Below are positions 1 to 7,675 of a DNA stretch of 64,000 nt, in pieces. Position numbers and translations under genes: made by a program. Each line of letters opens with the position of its first letter. The stretch's first letter is position 1. The DNA is taken from contig DASTXE010000003.1 in the NCBI GenBank assembly GCA_035765535.1, forward strand, positions 514,516 to 578,515. Direction: 5' to 3'. Under the pieces are notes generated by a model, which saw nothing but the letters and a program-made list of their open reading frames with translations, was not told the origin of the DNA and did no database searches. Origin of the DNA: Rickettsiales bacterium (GTDB taxonomy: Bacteria; Pseudomonadota; Alphaproteobacteria; Rickettsiales; JABCZZ01).

Positions 1-54
1 ACATGCATAAGACGTCTCCTTTGGGATAATGGTCAAATGATTTTCCGGAAGTGA

Positions 55-399
55 TTATTGGTTTCCGGACGTATCGCTTTCACGCTTCATTTTCTTCTTA
101 TGATGTTTCAGGATCTTTTTATCGACGGACTTTTCAGCTTCCTTTTCACCGATGGCAGCTTTATCCGCGCCGATCTTGGTGCTGTCTACAGCCTGGCTGC
201 CGTAGCTATCGGTTGCTTTGTCCATTGCTTTATCCTGGCGATGCTGAGCCAGGCGGTCGCGATCTTTCTGCAGTGCTGCATTGTCCTTGTTAATGGCATT
301 GACATCGGATTTGACATCCTGGTCATTTTCCGTCTGCGCCATAACCGCGGGGGATGCGGCAAGCAAACAAGCAGCAGTAAGAAGGGCTAGTTTTTTCAT
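55..399 (-). CDS. Small secreted Lys/Asp-rich protein, function unknown
   Basis: The 114-residue product starts with a clear signal peptide (MKKLALLTAACLLAASPAVMA, cleavage after AMA), so it is probably periplasmic. The mature part is almost entirely charged (Asp, Lys, Gln, Ala) and looks helical, ending in a Lys/His-rich stretch (KILKHHKKKMKR). The start at 399 is chosen because AAGGAG lies about 9 nt upstream and the signal peptide follows directly; the open frame runs further upstream but has no such support. A second small minus-strand gene lies 41 nt upstream. I recognise no family; the composition recalls desiccation or stress proteins, but that is only an impression. Confidence 0.7.
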   Translation of the reverse strand: MKKLALLTAACLLAASPAVMAQTENDQDVKSDVNAINKDNAALQKDRDRLAQHRQDKAMDKATDSYGSQAVDSTKIGADKAAIGEKEAEKSVDKKILKHHKKKMKRESDTSGNQ

Positions 400-440
400 A
401 GTAATAGTCTCCTTGAGGTTGATAAAAACGGTAATTAGAT

Positions 441-629
441 TTATTGCTCGCATTCTTCTTCGTTTCTGCGACGGCTGCGCCCGCACAGATGGGCACTGGC
501 TGAAACCAGAAGGGCAAAGCTCAGCACACCGATGATGGCTAAAGTAGAAGGAGGAGTTTCGTGCACGTAACGGCGCACGCATTCTACGGTGTGATTGGCC
601 ATGCCATTGCTGAAATCTTTCCTAAACAT
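441..629 (-). CDS. Small single-pass membrane protein, function unknown
   Basis: A 62-residue product preceded by a good ribosome binding site (AAGGAG about 7 nt before ATG). The N-terminal half is hydrophilic. Residues about 29-47 (TLAIIGVLSFALLVSASAH) form one hydrophobic helix, followed by a positively charged Arg cluster (GRSRRR) and an acidic tail, which fits a tail-anchored inner-membrane protein. The layout (soluble head, C-terminal helix, Arg-rich end) loosely resembles ElaB/YqjD-type ribosome-tethering proteins, but the protein is shorter and no family signature is visible. It lies 41 nt upstream of the secreted protein at 55-399 and may be co-transcribed with it. Confidence 0.6.
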   Translation of the reverse strand: MFRKDFSNGMANHTVECVRRYVHETPPSTLAIIGVLSFALLVSASAHLCGRSRRRNEEECEQ

Positions 630-871
630 GATAAACTCCTTGTCTGTTCTCTAGTTACATAAATCCACTCGTAAAACGAGAACCCACGGTACAAATTGTG
701 ACATAAAATTGCGGTACTGCGATAACGGGAAAGTATAAAAAAGTGATAATATTTCGATGTCTGCAGTTTATTATCCCCTTATAATTCCATATAAATTAGA
801 GGCAGTGTTTTTATGCACAGCATCTTAAAGAGAGAAGGGAGAAGCACGGTTTATTAAGGGAGGAATGACTT

Positions 872-1384
872 ATGAGAATACAAAAATTTATCGCACTGGC
901 GGCAGTGGGAATGGGTACGCTGGTAGGGGCTGATGCCATTGCAGCTTCCGCATCTGCTTCTTCGGAAAATTTCTTAACCAAGGCGATTAGCAACAGTCAA
1001 TTCGAAGTGGAGTCAAGTAAACTGGCATTGGAAAAATCTCAGAATAAAGATGTTAAACAATACGCGCAGATGATGATCGAAAGCCAGACGAAAATACTCA
1101 ATACCCTGACGACCTATAAGCAAAGCACAATGGGGGCTGCGCAGAAAGATATGGATAAGGCGCATCAGGACATGATGAAAAAGCTGGAGCCGCTGGTGAC
1201 GGATAATTTCAATAATGAATATAGCCGTATGCAGCAGGATACGGACAAGGAAATGGTTGTGCTTTTTTCGGAATATGCCGAAAAAGGGGATAATGCGGAT
1301 TTAAGAAATTTTGCTGCAGGGGCCTTACCGCAATTAAAGGAAAACAAAGCCCAGGCTGATAAGTTGGATACGAACAGTCATTGA
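872..1384 (+). CDS. DUF4142-family periplasmic protein
   Basis: The 170-residue product has a signal peptide (residues 1-25, ending AIAA) and then an all-helical domain of the ferritin-like DUF4142 type. Family hallmarks are FLTKAISNSQFEVESSKLAL and the following KDVKQYAQMMIESQ helix. A GGGAGG site 8 nt before ATG fixes the start. Function in the family is unknown; members are often found among stress genes. A paralogue with the same organisation (FEIESSQLAL, DVKDFAQKMIDDH) lies at 6834-7343. The gene ends at a 10-bp-stem hairpin shared with the convergent downstream gene. Confidence 0.85.
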   Translation: MRIQKFIALAAVGMGTLVGADAIAASASASSENFLTKAISNSQFEVESSKLALEKSQNKDVKQYAQMMIESQTKILNTLTTYKQSTMGAAQKDMDKAHQDMMKKLEPLVTDNFNNEYSRMQQDTDKEMVVLFSEYAEKGDNADLRNFAAGALPQLKENKAQADKLDTNSH

Positions 1385-1390
1385 TAAAAT

Positions 1391-1421
1391 CAGGCAGGTG
1401 ATGTGGCACACCACCTGCCTG
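1391..1421. terminator. Bidirectional terminator hairpin
   Basis: A perfect 10-bp stem CAGGCAGGTG / CACCTGCCTG with an 11-nt loop lies between the convergent genes ending at 1384 and 1428. On the minus strand the stem is followed by ATTTTATC, a short T-rich stretch; on the plus strand there is none. It probably serves the minus-strand gene best. Confidence 0.6.
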
Positions 1422-1427
1422 GATGAA

Positions 1428-1826
1428 TTAATGTCCGGCGCCCATGGAGCCGCCGCCACCGCCCGAGCCGCCTGCACCTGTACCGCCGGCGGAGCCGGAA
1501 GCGCTACCGCTGGTGCCGCCTGTTCCGGACATACCCGTTCCCGTGGTGCCGGTGCCGGTAGTTCCAGTGCCCGAAGTGCCGGTACCGGTTGTGGAGTTGG
1601 TCGTTCCGGTTCCGTTATTCACACCATTATTCGTCGAGTTGTTATTGAACCCGTTCTGGGAGGGCAGAGTGCCGCTATTGCCGGTGTTCGTGCCATTGGA
1701 CGGGGTGGCAGATCCGTTGGAGCGCGTATTGCCGAAAGTTCCGGTTGTCTGCGATGTCTGCGCTACGGCGACCGTAGATGCGGACGCCAGCAGGAACGCG
1801 CTAATAATAAGTAAATGCTTTTTCAT
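1428..1826 (-). CDS. Secreted Gly/Thr/Ser/Asn-rich low-complexity protein
   Basis: A 132-residue product with a signal peptide (MKKHLLIISAFLLASASTVAVAQ), followed by low-complexity sequence: first Asn/Gly/Ser/Thr (residues about 30-75), then repeats of TGTGTT/SGTG type, and finally a polyglycine tail ending GGGGGSMGAGH. No Cys or catalytic motif is visible. AGAGG sits about 8 nt before ATG. The repetitive composition creates long antisense open frames, which I treat as shadows. It could be a flexible envelope or matrix protein; no family is recognised. Confidence 0.65.
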   Translation of the reverse strand: MKKHLLIISAFLLASASTVAVAQTSQTTGTFGNTRSNGSATPSNGTNTGNSGTLPSQNGFNNNSTNNGVNNGTGTTNSTTGTGTSGTGTTGTGTTGTGMSGTGGTSGSASGSAGGTGAGGSGGGGGSMGAGH

Positions 1827-2288
1827 AGGATGCCTCTTTCAATCTGGATGAATAAAGACGCTATCAGATTCCGATAATAGCGACCGCCCTTTAAGGTGAC
1901 ATAAGAGCTCGCAGGAATGATCAGGCGCATTGAATTAAAATGCTAGGGAATGCGTACCCGGTAATTATAAAAATTCTAATAGTCTGTAAAAGAATTGGTA
2001 AGCAAAGGCGAAGCTTTACAATTATTTTATTATTCGTACAAAAAACTGTTACGGAGTTTTTACTGAGCAACAGTTAGCTTGTGGGTCTCTGGAGTCTCCA
2101 GAGCGGAAATATTTTTCAGACATTTTTCATGTCAAAACGTGGCAATACCATTCCTTGATTGCCAGTCAATGCCGCTAATTGCATAGTGATCTTAAGCGCT
2201 TTCTAAAGCGCATTGAACGGCTGTTGCGGCTGTATAGCGTCTGAAAATAATTCCGTTTCTTCACCACTACTAAGATAAGGAGTGTTTT
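1827..2288. other. 462-bp non-coding, A/T-rich intergenic region
   Basis: This gap separates the divergent low-complexity protein (minus) and the GWFGD-repeat protein (plus). I find no gene with a ribosome binding site. It is A/T-rich, contains a near-perfect 17-bp palindrome at 2087-2103 and a CGCTAT/ATAGCG inverted repeat near 1859-1884, and must hold both promoters. Confidence 0.5.
2087..2103. promoter_or_regulatory. Palindrome, possible operator
   Basis: CTCTGGAG-T-CTCCAGAG is an 8-bp perfect inverted repeat around one central base, 185 bp before the GWFGD-repeat gene. The short spacer fits a dimeric DNA-binding protein better than an RNA hairpin. Its regulator is unknown. Confidence 0.35.
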
Positions 2289-2936
2289 ATGCCTAGGAAT
2301 TCAGCAAGACGATATGAATATGATGACGATTACTCCAACGATAATTCGCGTCATGGACGTTCCTCCTATCGCGGCAGCCATGATTATGACCGCGATGAAT
2401 ATGACAATCGTTCGCGCAGCGCTTCCAGGAGGCCGCGTGATGAATACGGCCGCTTCATGAGCGAAGATGATGACGATCGTTATGGTCGCAGCGAGCGGAG
2501 CTATTCCCGTGGTCGTAATCAGGGACGTTACAGCGAGGAAAGCTATGGCCGCGGTCGTGGTCATGGTGGTTGGTTCGGCGATTCGGAAGGCCATTCTGAA
2601 GCAGCCCAGAGAGGCTGGGACAATCCTAACCATGGTGACAGCGGCTGGTTCGGCGATTCGGCAGGTCATTCCGAAGCATCCCGTCGCGGCTGGGATAACC
2701 CCAATCACGGTCCGAGCGGCTGGTTTGGTGACTCTGAAGGCCATTCTCAGGCAGCTCGTCGCGGCTGGGACAATCCCAACCATGGTGACAGCGGCTGGTT
2801 CGGCGATTCCGAAGGCCATTCCGAAGCGGCGCGCCGTGGATGGGGTGAACATTCATCCCACCGTTCTTACGGGAACCGTGGCGGACGTTACGAGCAGGAA
2901 AGATATGCTCGCCGCAATCGCGATGATCGCTACTAA
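2289..2936 (+). CDS. Arg-rich protein with four GWFGD-GHSxAxRRGW repeats
   Basis: The 215-residue product has no signal peptide. Residues 1-92 are Arg/Asp/Tyr/Ser-rich and look disordered. Residues 94-185 hold four copies of a 25-residue unit (GWFGDSEGHSEAARRGWDNP and close variants) starting at residues 94, 119, 144 and 169. The tail is again Arg/Tyr/Gly-rich. The GWFGD...GHSEAARRGW unit resembles short motifs in KGG-type bacterial stress proteins; I infer a stress-linked, possibly nucleic-acid-binding protein. TAAGGAG about 8 nt before ATG supports the start. A UUCG-capped hairpin follows the stop. Confidence 0.8.
   Translation: MPRNSARRYEYDDDYSNDNSRHGRSSYRGSHDYDRDEYDNRSRSASRRPRDEYGRFMSEDDDDRYGRSERSYSRGRNQGRYSEESYGRGRGHGGWFGDSEGHSEAAQRGWDNPNHGDSGWFGDSAGHSEASRRGWDNPNHGPSGWFGDSEGHSQAARRGWDNPNHGDSGWFGDSEGHSEAARRGWGEHSSHRSYGNRGGRYEQERYARRNRDDRY
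2568..2843 (+). repeat. Coding 75-bp tandem repeat, four copies
   Basis: Units begin at 2568, 2643, 2718 and 2793, exactly 75 bp apart and in frame, encoding GWFGDS(E/A)GHSxA.RRGWDNPNHG.S. Copies differ at silent and a few coding positions. The last copy breaks off after RRGW. Confidence 0.85.
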
Positions 2937-2943
2937 GCGAGTA

Positions 2944-2969
2944 GAGGAGGCAGCTTCGGCTGCCTCCTC
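2944..2969 (+). terminator. Hairpin with UUCG tetraloop
   Basis: An 11-bp perfect stem GAGGAGGCAGC / GCTGCCTCCTC capped by TTCG starts 8 nt after the stop codon of the GWFGD-repeat gene. Downstream bases ACCTTCATTAT are only weakly T-rich, so it may stabilise the mRNA 3' end as much as terminate. Confidence 0.65.
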
Positions 2970-3012
2970 ACCTTCATTATAGCCACTAAATACAAAGGGA
3001 AGGGGCATTCCT

Positions 3013-3204
3013 ATGAATGACGTATTAAACACTTCCGGGCAGACTGAAGAAGCACCTAAAAAGCCTGGCCCAAGAAAAGATATAGAACATAATGAGACCG
3101 GTATTTCCTCAGTAGTTACCAAATCATCGACAGCAAAGAACGATCTGGACCCGGCCACAAGTGCGGCAGGTAAGATCCTGCCATTTCGGGAGCCGCGCTC
3201 CTGA
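3013..3204 (+). CDS. Small hydrophilic protein, function unknown
   Basis: A 63-residue frame preceded by GGGAAGGGG about 9 nt before the ATG. The product is hydrophilic, rich in Lys, Pro, Thr and Ser, with no signal peptide or membrane segment, and ends KILPFREPRS. It lies between the terminator of the GWFGD-repeat gene and the FadN-like gene. No family is recognised; acceptance rests on the ribosome binding site and position. Confidence 0.5.
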   Translation: MNDVLNTSGQTEEAPKKPGPRKDIEHNETGISSVVTKSSTAKNDLDPATSAAGKILPFREPRS

Positions 3205-3330
3205 GCTGTCGGACGCGGAGAAAAACATTGTAGCCTTTTTATGCCAAAGGGCCGCATAGTTTCAGGAGTCGAAGCATAATCCAATGCATACTGTCTTGCA
3301 GTGCGGGTGGATATGAATAGAGAAAAAACA

Positions 3331-5646
3331 ATGAGAGCTATAGAGCGCGTAGCCGTAATTGGGGCCGGAACGATGGGAAGCCAGATTGCAGCTCTCATTG
3401 CTGCATCCAATACAACGGTGTTTTTATTGGATCTTGCCTCACCGAAATCTTCCGGGCGTAATAAGATAGCGCAAGACGCTTTGTGGAAGCTCAGAACATC
3501 AAACCATTTGCCACTTGCGGACAGTCAGTACTCATTAATTGAACCGGGCAATATCGAAGATGATTTGATGAGGCTCAAGGGAGTCGACTGGGTTATAGAA
3601 TGCGTGCCCGAAGACCTGACCACGAAGCAGGAAGTCTATAAACGGATTGTCCGTTATCTTAAAAAAGGCACGCTCATTTCCTCCAATACCTCTGCTATCC
3701 CGCTTTACCGGTTGAAAGAAGGCTTAAGCGATGAGCTCCGGCAGTGTGTGTGCGTGGCGCATTTTTATAATCCGCCTTTCCAGTTGCCGCTGGTGGAAAT
3801 GGTGGCGGATCTTTACAACGATGTGAGGGCGGTGGAGAATATCAAACTCTTTGCCGATGTCGCATTAGGGCGAAATGTCATCTTCACGCACGATACGTCA
3901 GGCTTTATTGCTAATCGTATTGGCATGTATTGGCTCTTAAGCGCAATGGAAGAAGCAGCCAGGGAAAACCTTCCCATTGAGCTGGCAGATGCCGTGATGA
4001 ACGGCTGTTTCGGTTTTCCGCGGACAGGGATTTTTGCGCTGGCCGATCTGATAGGATTAAAGCTGATACCGGATGTGGTGGGGCTGATGCAGATTTGCCT
4101 TCCCTACACAGATTCGCTCCAGATGCTCTCAGCACCGGTGGAACTGATCCTGAAAGTGGCGGAAGAGGCTGCAGAGGGAGAAAAGCCGGGATTTTATATG
4201 ACCGTCAACGGCAAGAAAAAAGCCTGGGATTTACAAAGCAGAACGTACCGGGATTACAAACCGCGTTCCATTCAGATCACGCATTGCCATCGTTTTCTCA
4301 CCGGAAATACGCCGGAAAGCCGCTTTGCTATACGTACTTTGACGCGGCTTTTAAGCTATGCAATTCAAATCACTCCTGAGATCGCCAACAATATTCTGGA
4401 TGTCGACGCAGCCTTGCAGAATGGTTACGGCTGGAAATACGGTCCGTTCGGGATCATTGACCGCCTGGGGCCTGCATGGCTGAGCGAGCAGATGGAAAAA
4501 CAGAAACTACCGGTGCCATTCCTGCTCAAACAGGCGGCAGTGCAGGGATTCTGTCATTACAGCGAACGGCATAAAGGTGAAATGTACCTCGACTTCAGCG
4601 GATTCTACCACAGGCGCATATTGGAGCGTGAAAAATGGACGCTATGCCGTAAAACGGCAGGTACGAAACCGCTGATGGAATCGGAGGCTGTGAGGCTGTG
4701 GGACATAGAGGATAATATTGGGTGTCTTGAAATAAAAGAAAAACGGCACCCTGATCTGCGAAGCATATTCAGTCTGCTCATGCGAGGCATAGAGAAGGCC
4801 GAAAAATTGTTCGATGGCCTTATTATAAGCTATGAGAGCATGTATTCGGGAGAAACACCTGGAGAAACGATGATTGCCAGTATCCTGGACAATGACCGTG
4901 ACTATATAGAGTCTCTTCTCGAATGCGGGCAGGATTGTATGCAGCGTATCAAATACGCGCGCATTCCGATTGTGTTTGTGGCTTCAAGCCATGTTTCAGG
5001 ATGGGTGTGCGAATTGATGATGCATTGCTGTGCGGTACAGGCCTATAAAAACGTGCGAATCGGCATGGTGGAGAAAGAGGCGGAAACCCTTCCGGTATTC
5101 GGCGGCATAAGGGAATGCCTGAGACAGGCAATAAAGCGCTGCGGGGGTGATGCAGAGCAGTTGACGGAAGATATCACAATGAGCTTCCGGCAAATGGCAT
5201 ATGCGATGAAAAGCAGAAATGCGGTAGATGCGTTTGCCATGCAGATAATTGCTCCTCCTTCGCGTGTTACCGCCAATAAGGATCGTCTCCTGCCGGATGC
5301 AAAGGAATTATGTATCCTGATGATTCCGGATTATGAACCCAAGCGCCAGCTGCCCATACGTCTACCCGTGAGAATGCTGTACGAGAGTCTGAAGCATGAA
5401 ATTATGGAAATAGTGCAGAGGGAGCATCCTCTCATTACGCGCTACCGCTATAAAATGCTGGAGCTGCTGGCGGAAACCTTAAGTGGAGTCTACGGGATAA
5501 AGACCAAGCATGAGGATCGTGAACACCCAGGTTGGCATAGCTATACGCAGGAGCAGTTTCTGCAGATGAATCTGCAGGCATTTATGGAATTGATGCAGTC
5601 GGAAGAAGCAAGGGCAAAGATAAGAAATAGCCATCCGGCCAAGTAA
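3331..5646 (+). CDS. FadN-like 3-hydroxyacyl-CoA dehydrogenase with degenerate hydratase domain
   Basis: A beta-oxidation-type multidomain protein of about 771 residues. The N-terminal Rossmann fold has VAVIGAGTMGSQIA; SSNTSAIPL and HFYNPPFQLPLVEMV carry the expected Ser and catalytic His (about residue 144) of NAD-dependent 3-hydroxyacyl-CoA dehydrogenases. HCDH C-terminal domains follow to about residue 430, then a crotonase-like domain (about 460-650) and a helical tail, the order seen in FadN. In the crotonase part the oxyanion-hole glycines are not preserved: SGWVCELMMH stands where families have GGGCELAL. Hydratase activity is therefore doubtful. The start is uncertain: ATG 3331 matches family N-termini; 3313 and GTG 3301 are alternatives. 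Confidence 0.8.
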   Translation: MRAIERVAVIGAGTMGSQIAALIAASNTTVFLLDLASPKSSGRNKIAQDALWKLRTSNHLPLADSQYSLIEPGNIEDDLMRLKGVDWVIECVPEDLTTKQEVYKRIVRYLKKGTLISSNTSAIPLYRLKEGLSDELRQCVCVAHFYNPPFQLPLVEMVADLYNDVRAVENIKLFADVALGRNVIFTHDTSGFIANRIGMYWLLSAMEEAARENLPIELADAVMNGCFGFPRTGIFALADLIGLKLIPDVVGLMQICLPYTDSLQMLSAPVELILKVAEEAAEGEKPGFYMTVNGKKKAWDLQSRTYRDYKPRSIQITHCHRFLTGNTPESRFAIRTLTRLLSYAIQITPEIANNILDVDAALQNGYGWKYGPFGIIDRLGPAWLSEQMEKQKLPVPFLLKQAAVQGFCHYSERHKGEMYLDFSGFYHRRILEREKWTLCRKTAGTKPLMESEAVRLWDIEDNIGCLEIKEKRHPDLRSIFSLLMRGIEKAEKLFDGLIISYESMYSGETPGETMIASILDNDRDYIESLLECGQDCMQRIKYARIPIVFVASSHVSGWVCELMMHCCAVQAYKNVRIGMVEKEAETLPVFGGIRECLRQAIKRCGGDAEQLTEDITMSFRQMAYAMKSRNAVDAFAMQIIAPPSRVTANKDRLLPDAKELCILMIPDYEPKRQLPIRLPVRMLYESLKHEIMEIVQREHPLITRYRYKMLELLAETLSGVYGIKTKHEDREHPGWHSYTQEQFLQMNLQAFMELMQSEEARAKIRNSHPAK

Positions 5647-5674
5647 TCCGAATGTTTGCGCAAGGATTTTACCG

Positions 5675-5693
5675 CGCCTTTACGTGAAAGGCG
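5675..5693 (+). terminator. Possible terminator hairpin
   Basis: A 7-bp stem CGCCTTT / AAAGGCG with loop ACGTG lies 28 nt after the stop of the FadN-like gene. No T-run follows, so the call is weak. Confidence 0.35.
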
Positions 5694-5773
5694 ATCAAGA
5701 GGCACGAAATCTTACTGCCGGTGCCGTAAAATTAAAAACGATCATTTGTACATCTGCAGAAGGGAGAGGGAAT

Positions 5774-6019
5774 ATGCCAAAAGAATCCGCACAGCAGAAA
5801 AAAACAGTTAAACGTGTCATGCATGAATACAAACATGGTGAACTCGAAAGTCATGGCAAGAAAGTGAAAAGTAAGCGTCAGGCGATTGCCATCGGGCTGC
5901 ACGAAGCTGGTGCTTCAAAGTATGAAGACAAGGAGACTAATAAAAAGAACTTAAAGCATACTAAAAAGAAAGAGCATGAGGGCCGCACTGCAAAGCAGCA
6001 GAAGGAAGGCAAATCCTAG
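5774..6019 (+). CDS. DUF6496-family small basic protein
   Basis: An 81-residue, very Lys-rich protein. The segment KTVKRVMHEYKHGELESHGKK...VKSKRQAIAIGLHEAGASKYEDK matches what I recall of DUF6496: a VMHEYKxGEL helix followed by (S/K)RKQAIAIGLxEA. Start 5774 is chosen over the longer frame because AGGGAGAGGG precedes it by about 4 nt and the family begins at this point. Function is unknown; the strongly basic character suggests nucleic-acid association, which is inference. Confidence 0.75.
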   Translation: MPKESAQQKKTVKRVMHEYKHGELESHGKKVKSKRQAIAIGLHEAGASKYEDKETNKKNLKHTKKKEHEGRTAKQQKEGKS

Positions 6020-6157
6020 GGTTCCGATTTATTGGGATTTTATTCTAAGCTGACTGTGTAACATTTATTTCTTATGCATTCGCTCCCAGAATCGCGAAGG
6101 CAGTTAACCAGCTGTGCTGGTGCAGTCTCATGCTAATTTGTATTCAGGGAGCGAGTT

Positions 6158-6757
6158 ATGAAATCATATGTAAAAAATTTACTGGTCGCCACCAGCCTGC
6201 TGGCAGGATTGGGGGCAGGGGCCGCCTATGCGGATAACGCAAACCGGCCGATGTCTGATGTATATGGCAGCATCAGCGGTGGCGTCACATGGGCAAGCCA
6301 TGACAATACCGGCGGCGGCGGCGATCTTGCAGTGGGGGTACGATTCCTGCCTAGCGATTTCGGCGATTTCCGTGCGGAACTGCAAGGCGGATACCGGGAT
6401 ATCTCACCTAGTCACTATTTTACCTATATGGGTAATCTCTATTATGATTTCGACAGTTTCAAAGCCTATACGCCCTTTAAGGTCGTGCCTTATCTGGGTG
6501 TAGGCTTGGGCGATGCGACGGTTCATTTCAACGAAACGGATAATAGCGGAAATTTCTCTGAACATGACGATGTCTTTGCTTATCAGGTCATGGCGGGCGT
6601 AAATTTTCAGCTGGAGCAGATGCCTAATACCGAATGGTTTCTTGGATATACCCATCTGGGAAGCGCCAGTATAGATGCAACTGATAATGTCGGATTCCGC
6701 ACATCTAAGCGCTTGAGCGCAAATAATGTGGATTTAGGTCTTCGATTCCATTTCTAA
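6158..6757 (+). CDS. Outer-membrane beta-barrel protein
   Basis: The 199-residue product has a signal peptide (cleavage after AAYA, residue 25), then alternating short beta-strand-like segments (DVYGSISGGVTWAS, YLGVGLGDATVHF, VMAGVNFQLEQ, VDLGLRFHF). It ends in Phe, the usual recognition signal for barrel assembly. The size fits an eight-stranded barrel of the OmpA/OmpX/OmpW-like porin-fold superfamily. GGGAGCG precedes ATG by about 7 nt. Substrate or partner is unknown. Confidence 0.75.
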   Translation: MKSYVKNLLVATSLLAGLGAGAAYADNANRPMSDVYGSISGGVTWASHDNTGGGGDLAVGVRFLPSDFGDFRAELQGGYRDISPSHYFTYMGNLYYDFDSFKAYTPFKVVPYLGVGLGDATVHFNETDNSGNFSEHDDVFAYQVMAGVNFQLEQMPNTEWFLGYTHLGSASIDATDNVGFRTSKRLSANNVDLGLRFHF

Positions 6758-6763
6758 AAAGAA

Positions 6764-6796
6764 AAGCCGGTTGCCAGGTAATCTGGCAACCGGCTT
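6764..6796. terminator. Strong bidirectional terminator
   Basis: A 14-bp perfect stem AAGCCGGTTGCCAG / CTGGCAACCGGCTT with a 5-nt loop separates convergent genes ending at 6757 and 6834. Read on the minus strand it is followed by TTCTTTTTAG, a typical U-tract, so it terminates the DUF4142 gene; it also closes the barrel gene. Confidence 0.85.
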
Positions 6797-6833
6797 AACA
6801 TAAAAAAACGGCTTGAAGCCGAACTTACTTTCT

Positions 6834-7343
6834 TTACTGGTTGGACTTCAGATCGTCCGCCATTTTCTTATGCTCTTTCAGTGTGGGAAGCGTATCTTTA
6901 GCCAGCGTTTTCAGGGCATCATTATCCCCGTGTTTTGCATAGCCGGAAAAGAGGGAGACAGCTTCCTTGTGGGCCTTCACCTGAATGTCGGTATATTCAC
7001 TGTCAAAATTATCATCAGAAGCCTTTTTGAGTTTCTCAAGCAATTTTTCATGTTTGCTATCCAGGCTGTCGGGAATTTTTACGTCGATATGATTGCTATC
7101 GACAGTATCATGCAATTTTTTATCGACGTCGGTATGGTCGTCGATCATCTTCTGCGCAAAGTCTTTTACATCGCTGTCATGCGCTTTAGTCAGGGCCAAC
7201 TGGCTCGATTCAATCTCGAATTTGCCGGCTACAGCTGCTTTTTCTACGAAATCCTTGGTTGAATAATTATTCGCGTAGGCTGCCGATCCGAGGCAAACGG
7301 CGCCCAGAATGCTTGCGGTTGCTAATATATGACGTAATCTCAT
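6834..7343 (-). CDS. DUF4142-family periplasmic protein, second copy
   Basis: The 169-residue product has a signal peptide (residues 1-24, ending AAYA) and a helical DUF4142 domain with FVEKAAVAGKFEIESSQLAL and DVKDFAQKMIDDHTD. It is clearly a paralogue of the protein at 872-1384: same length and the same FxxxAxxxxFE(V/I)ESS(K/Q)LAL core. GGGAGGAG lies about 6 nt before ATG. The gene ends at the strong terminator at 6764-6796 and is divergent from the PAS-GAF kinase. Function in the family is unknown. Confidence 0.85.
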   Translation of the reverse strand: MRLRHILATASILGAVCLGSAAYANNYSTKDFVEKAAVAGKFEIESSQLALTKAHDSDVKDFAQKMIDDHTDVDKKLHDTVDSNHIDVKIPDSLDSKHEKLLEKLKKASDDNFDSEYTDIQVKAHKEAVSLFSGYAKHGDNDALKTLAKDTLPTLKEHKKMADDLKSNQ

Positions 7344-7675
7344 GGTCTCCTCCCGGATAAATTGTAAAAGACTCCATGCGTTTGCATGGGGAGAACCAAT
7401 CTAATGGGTAGGCAGTAAAACTTCGGTGTGTTGTTTAAGAAAGGGAATAAAGGAATGATAAGCTGCAATGCTTATGCATACCTTACATTCTCTATTTTTA
7501 TTCACGGTGAACATTTATGGTATTGAGTGGAGAATGAAACACCTTTATATAACTATTCAGCGAAATTCTAACTATAATCGCTGAAGAAATTTACTCATAT
7601 GAGTGCGCGCCGCTGACTACCAGTCCGATTCGAATAAGAGAAGCGGATGGATTCGCCTAATTACATGATGATGTT
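7344..7675. other. 332-bp intergenic region between divergent genes
   Basis: It contains no supported gene. It is A/T-rich and holds the promoters for the DUF4142 gene and the kinase. A CCATGC-gttt-GCATGG inverted repeat at about 7373-7388 lies in the probable leader of the DUF4142 gene. Confidence 0.45.

Noticed and set aside
1398..1851. Two plus-strand frames (Ala/Gly-rich and Pro/Val-rich) across the Gly/Thr-rich gene
   Set aside because: Both are antisense products of the low-complexity repeat; the minus-strand frame has the signal peptide and ribosome site.
2155..2169. TTGAT-TGCCA-GTCAA, resembling an FNR box
   Set aside because: The spacer is 5 bp instead of 4, and no -10 lies at the right distance; kept out of the FNR set.
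2568..2843. Regular 75-bp repeats as a CRISPR or VNTR array
   Set aside because: Repeats are in frame, directly adjacent without unique spacers, and encode a conserved protein motif.
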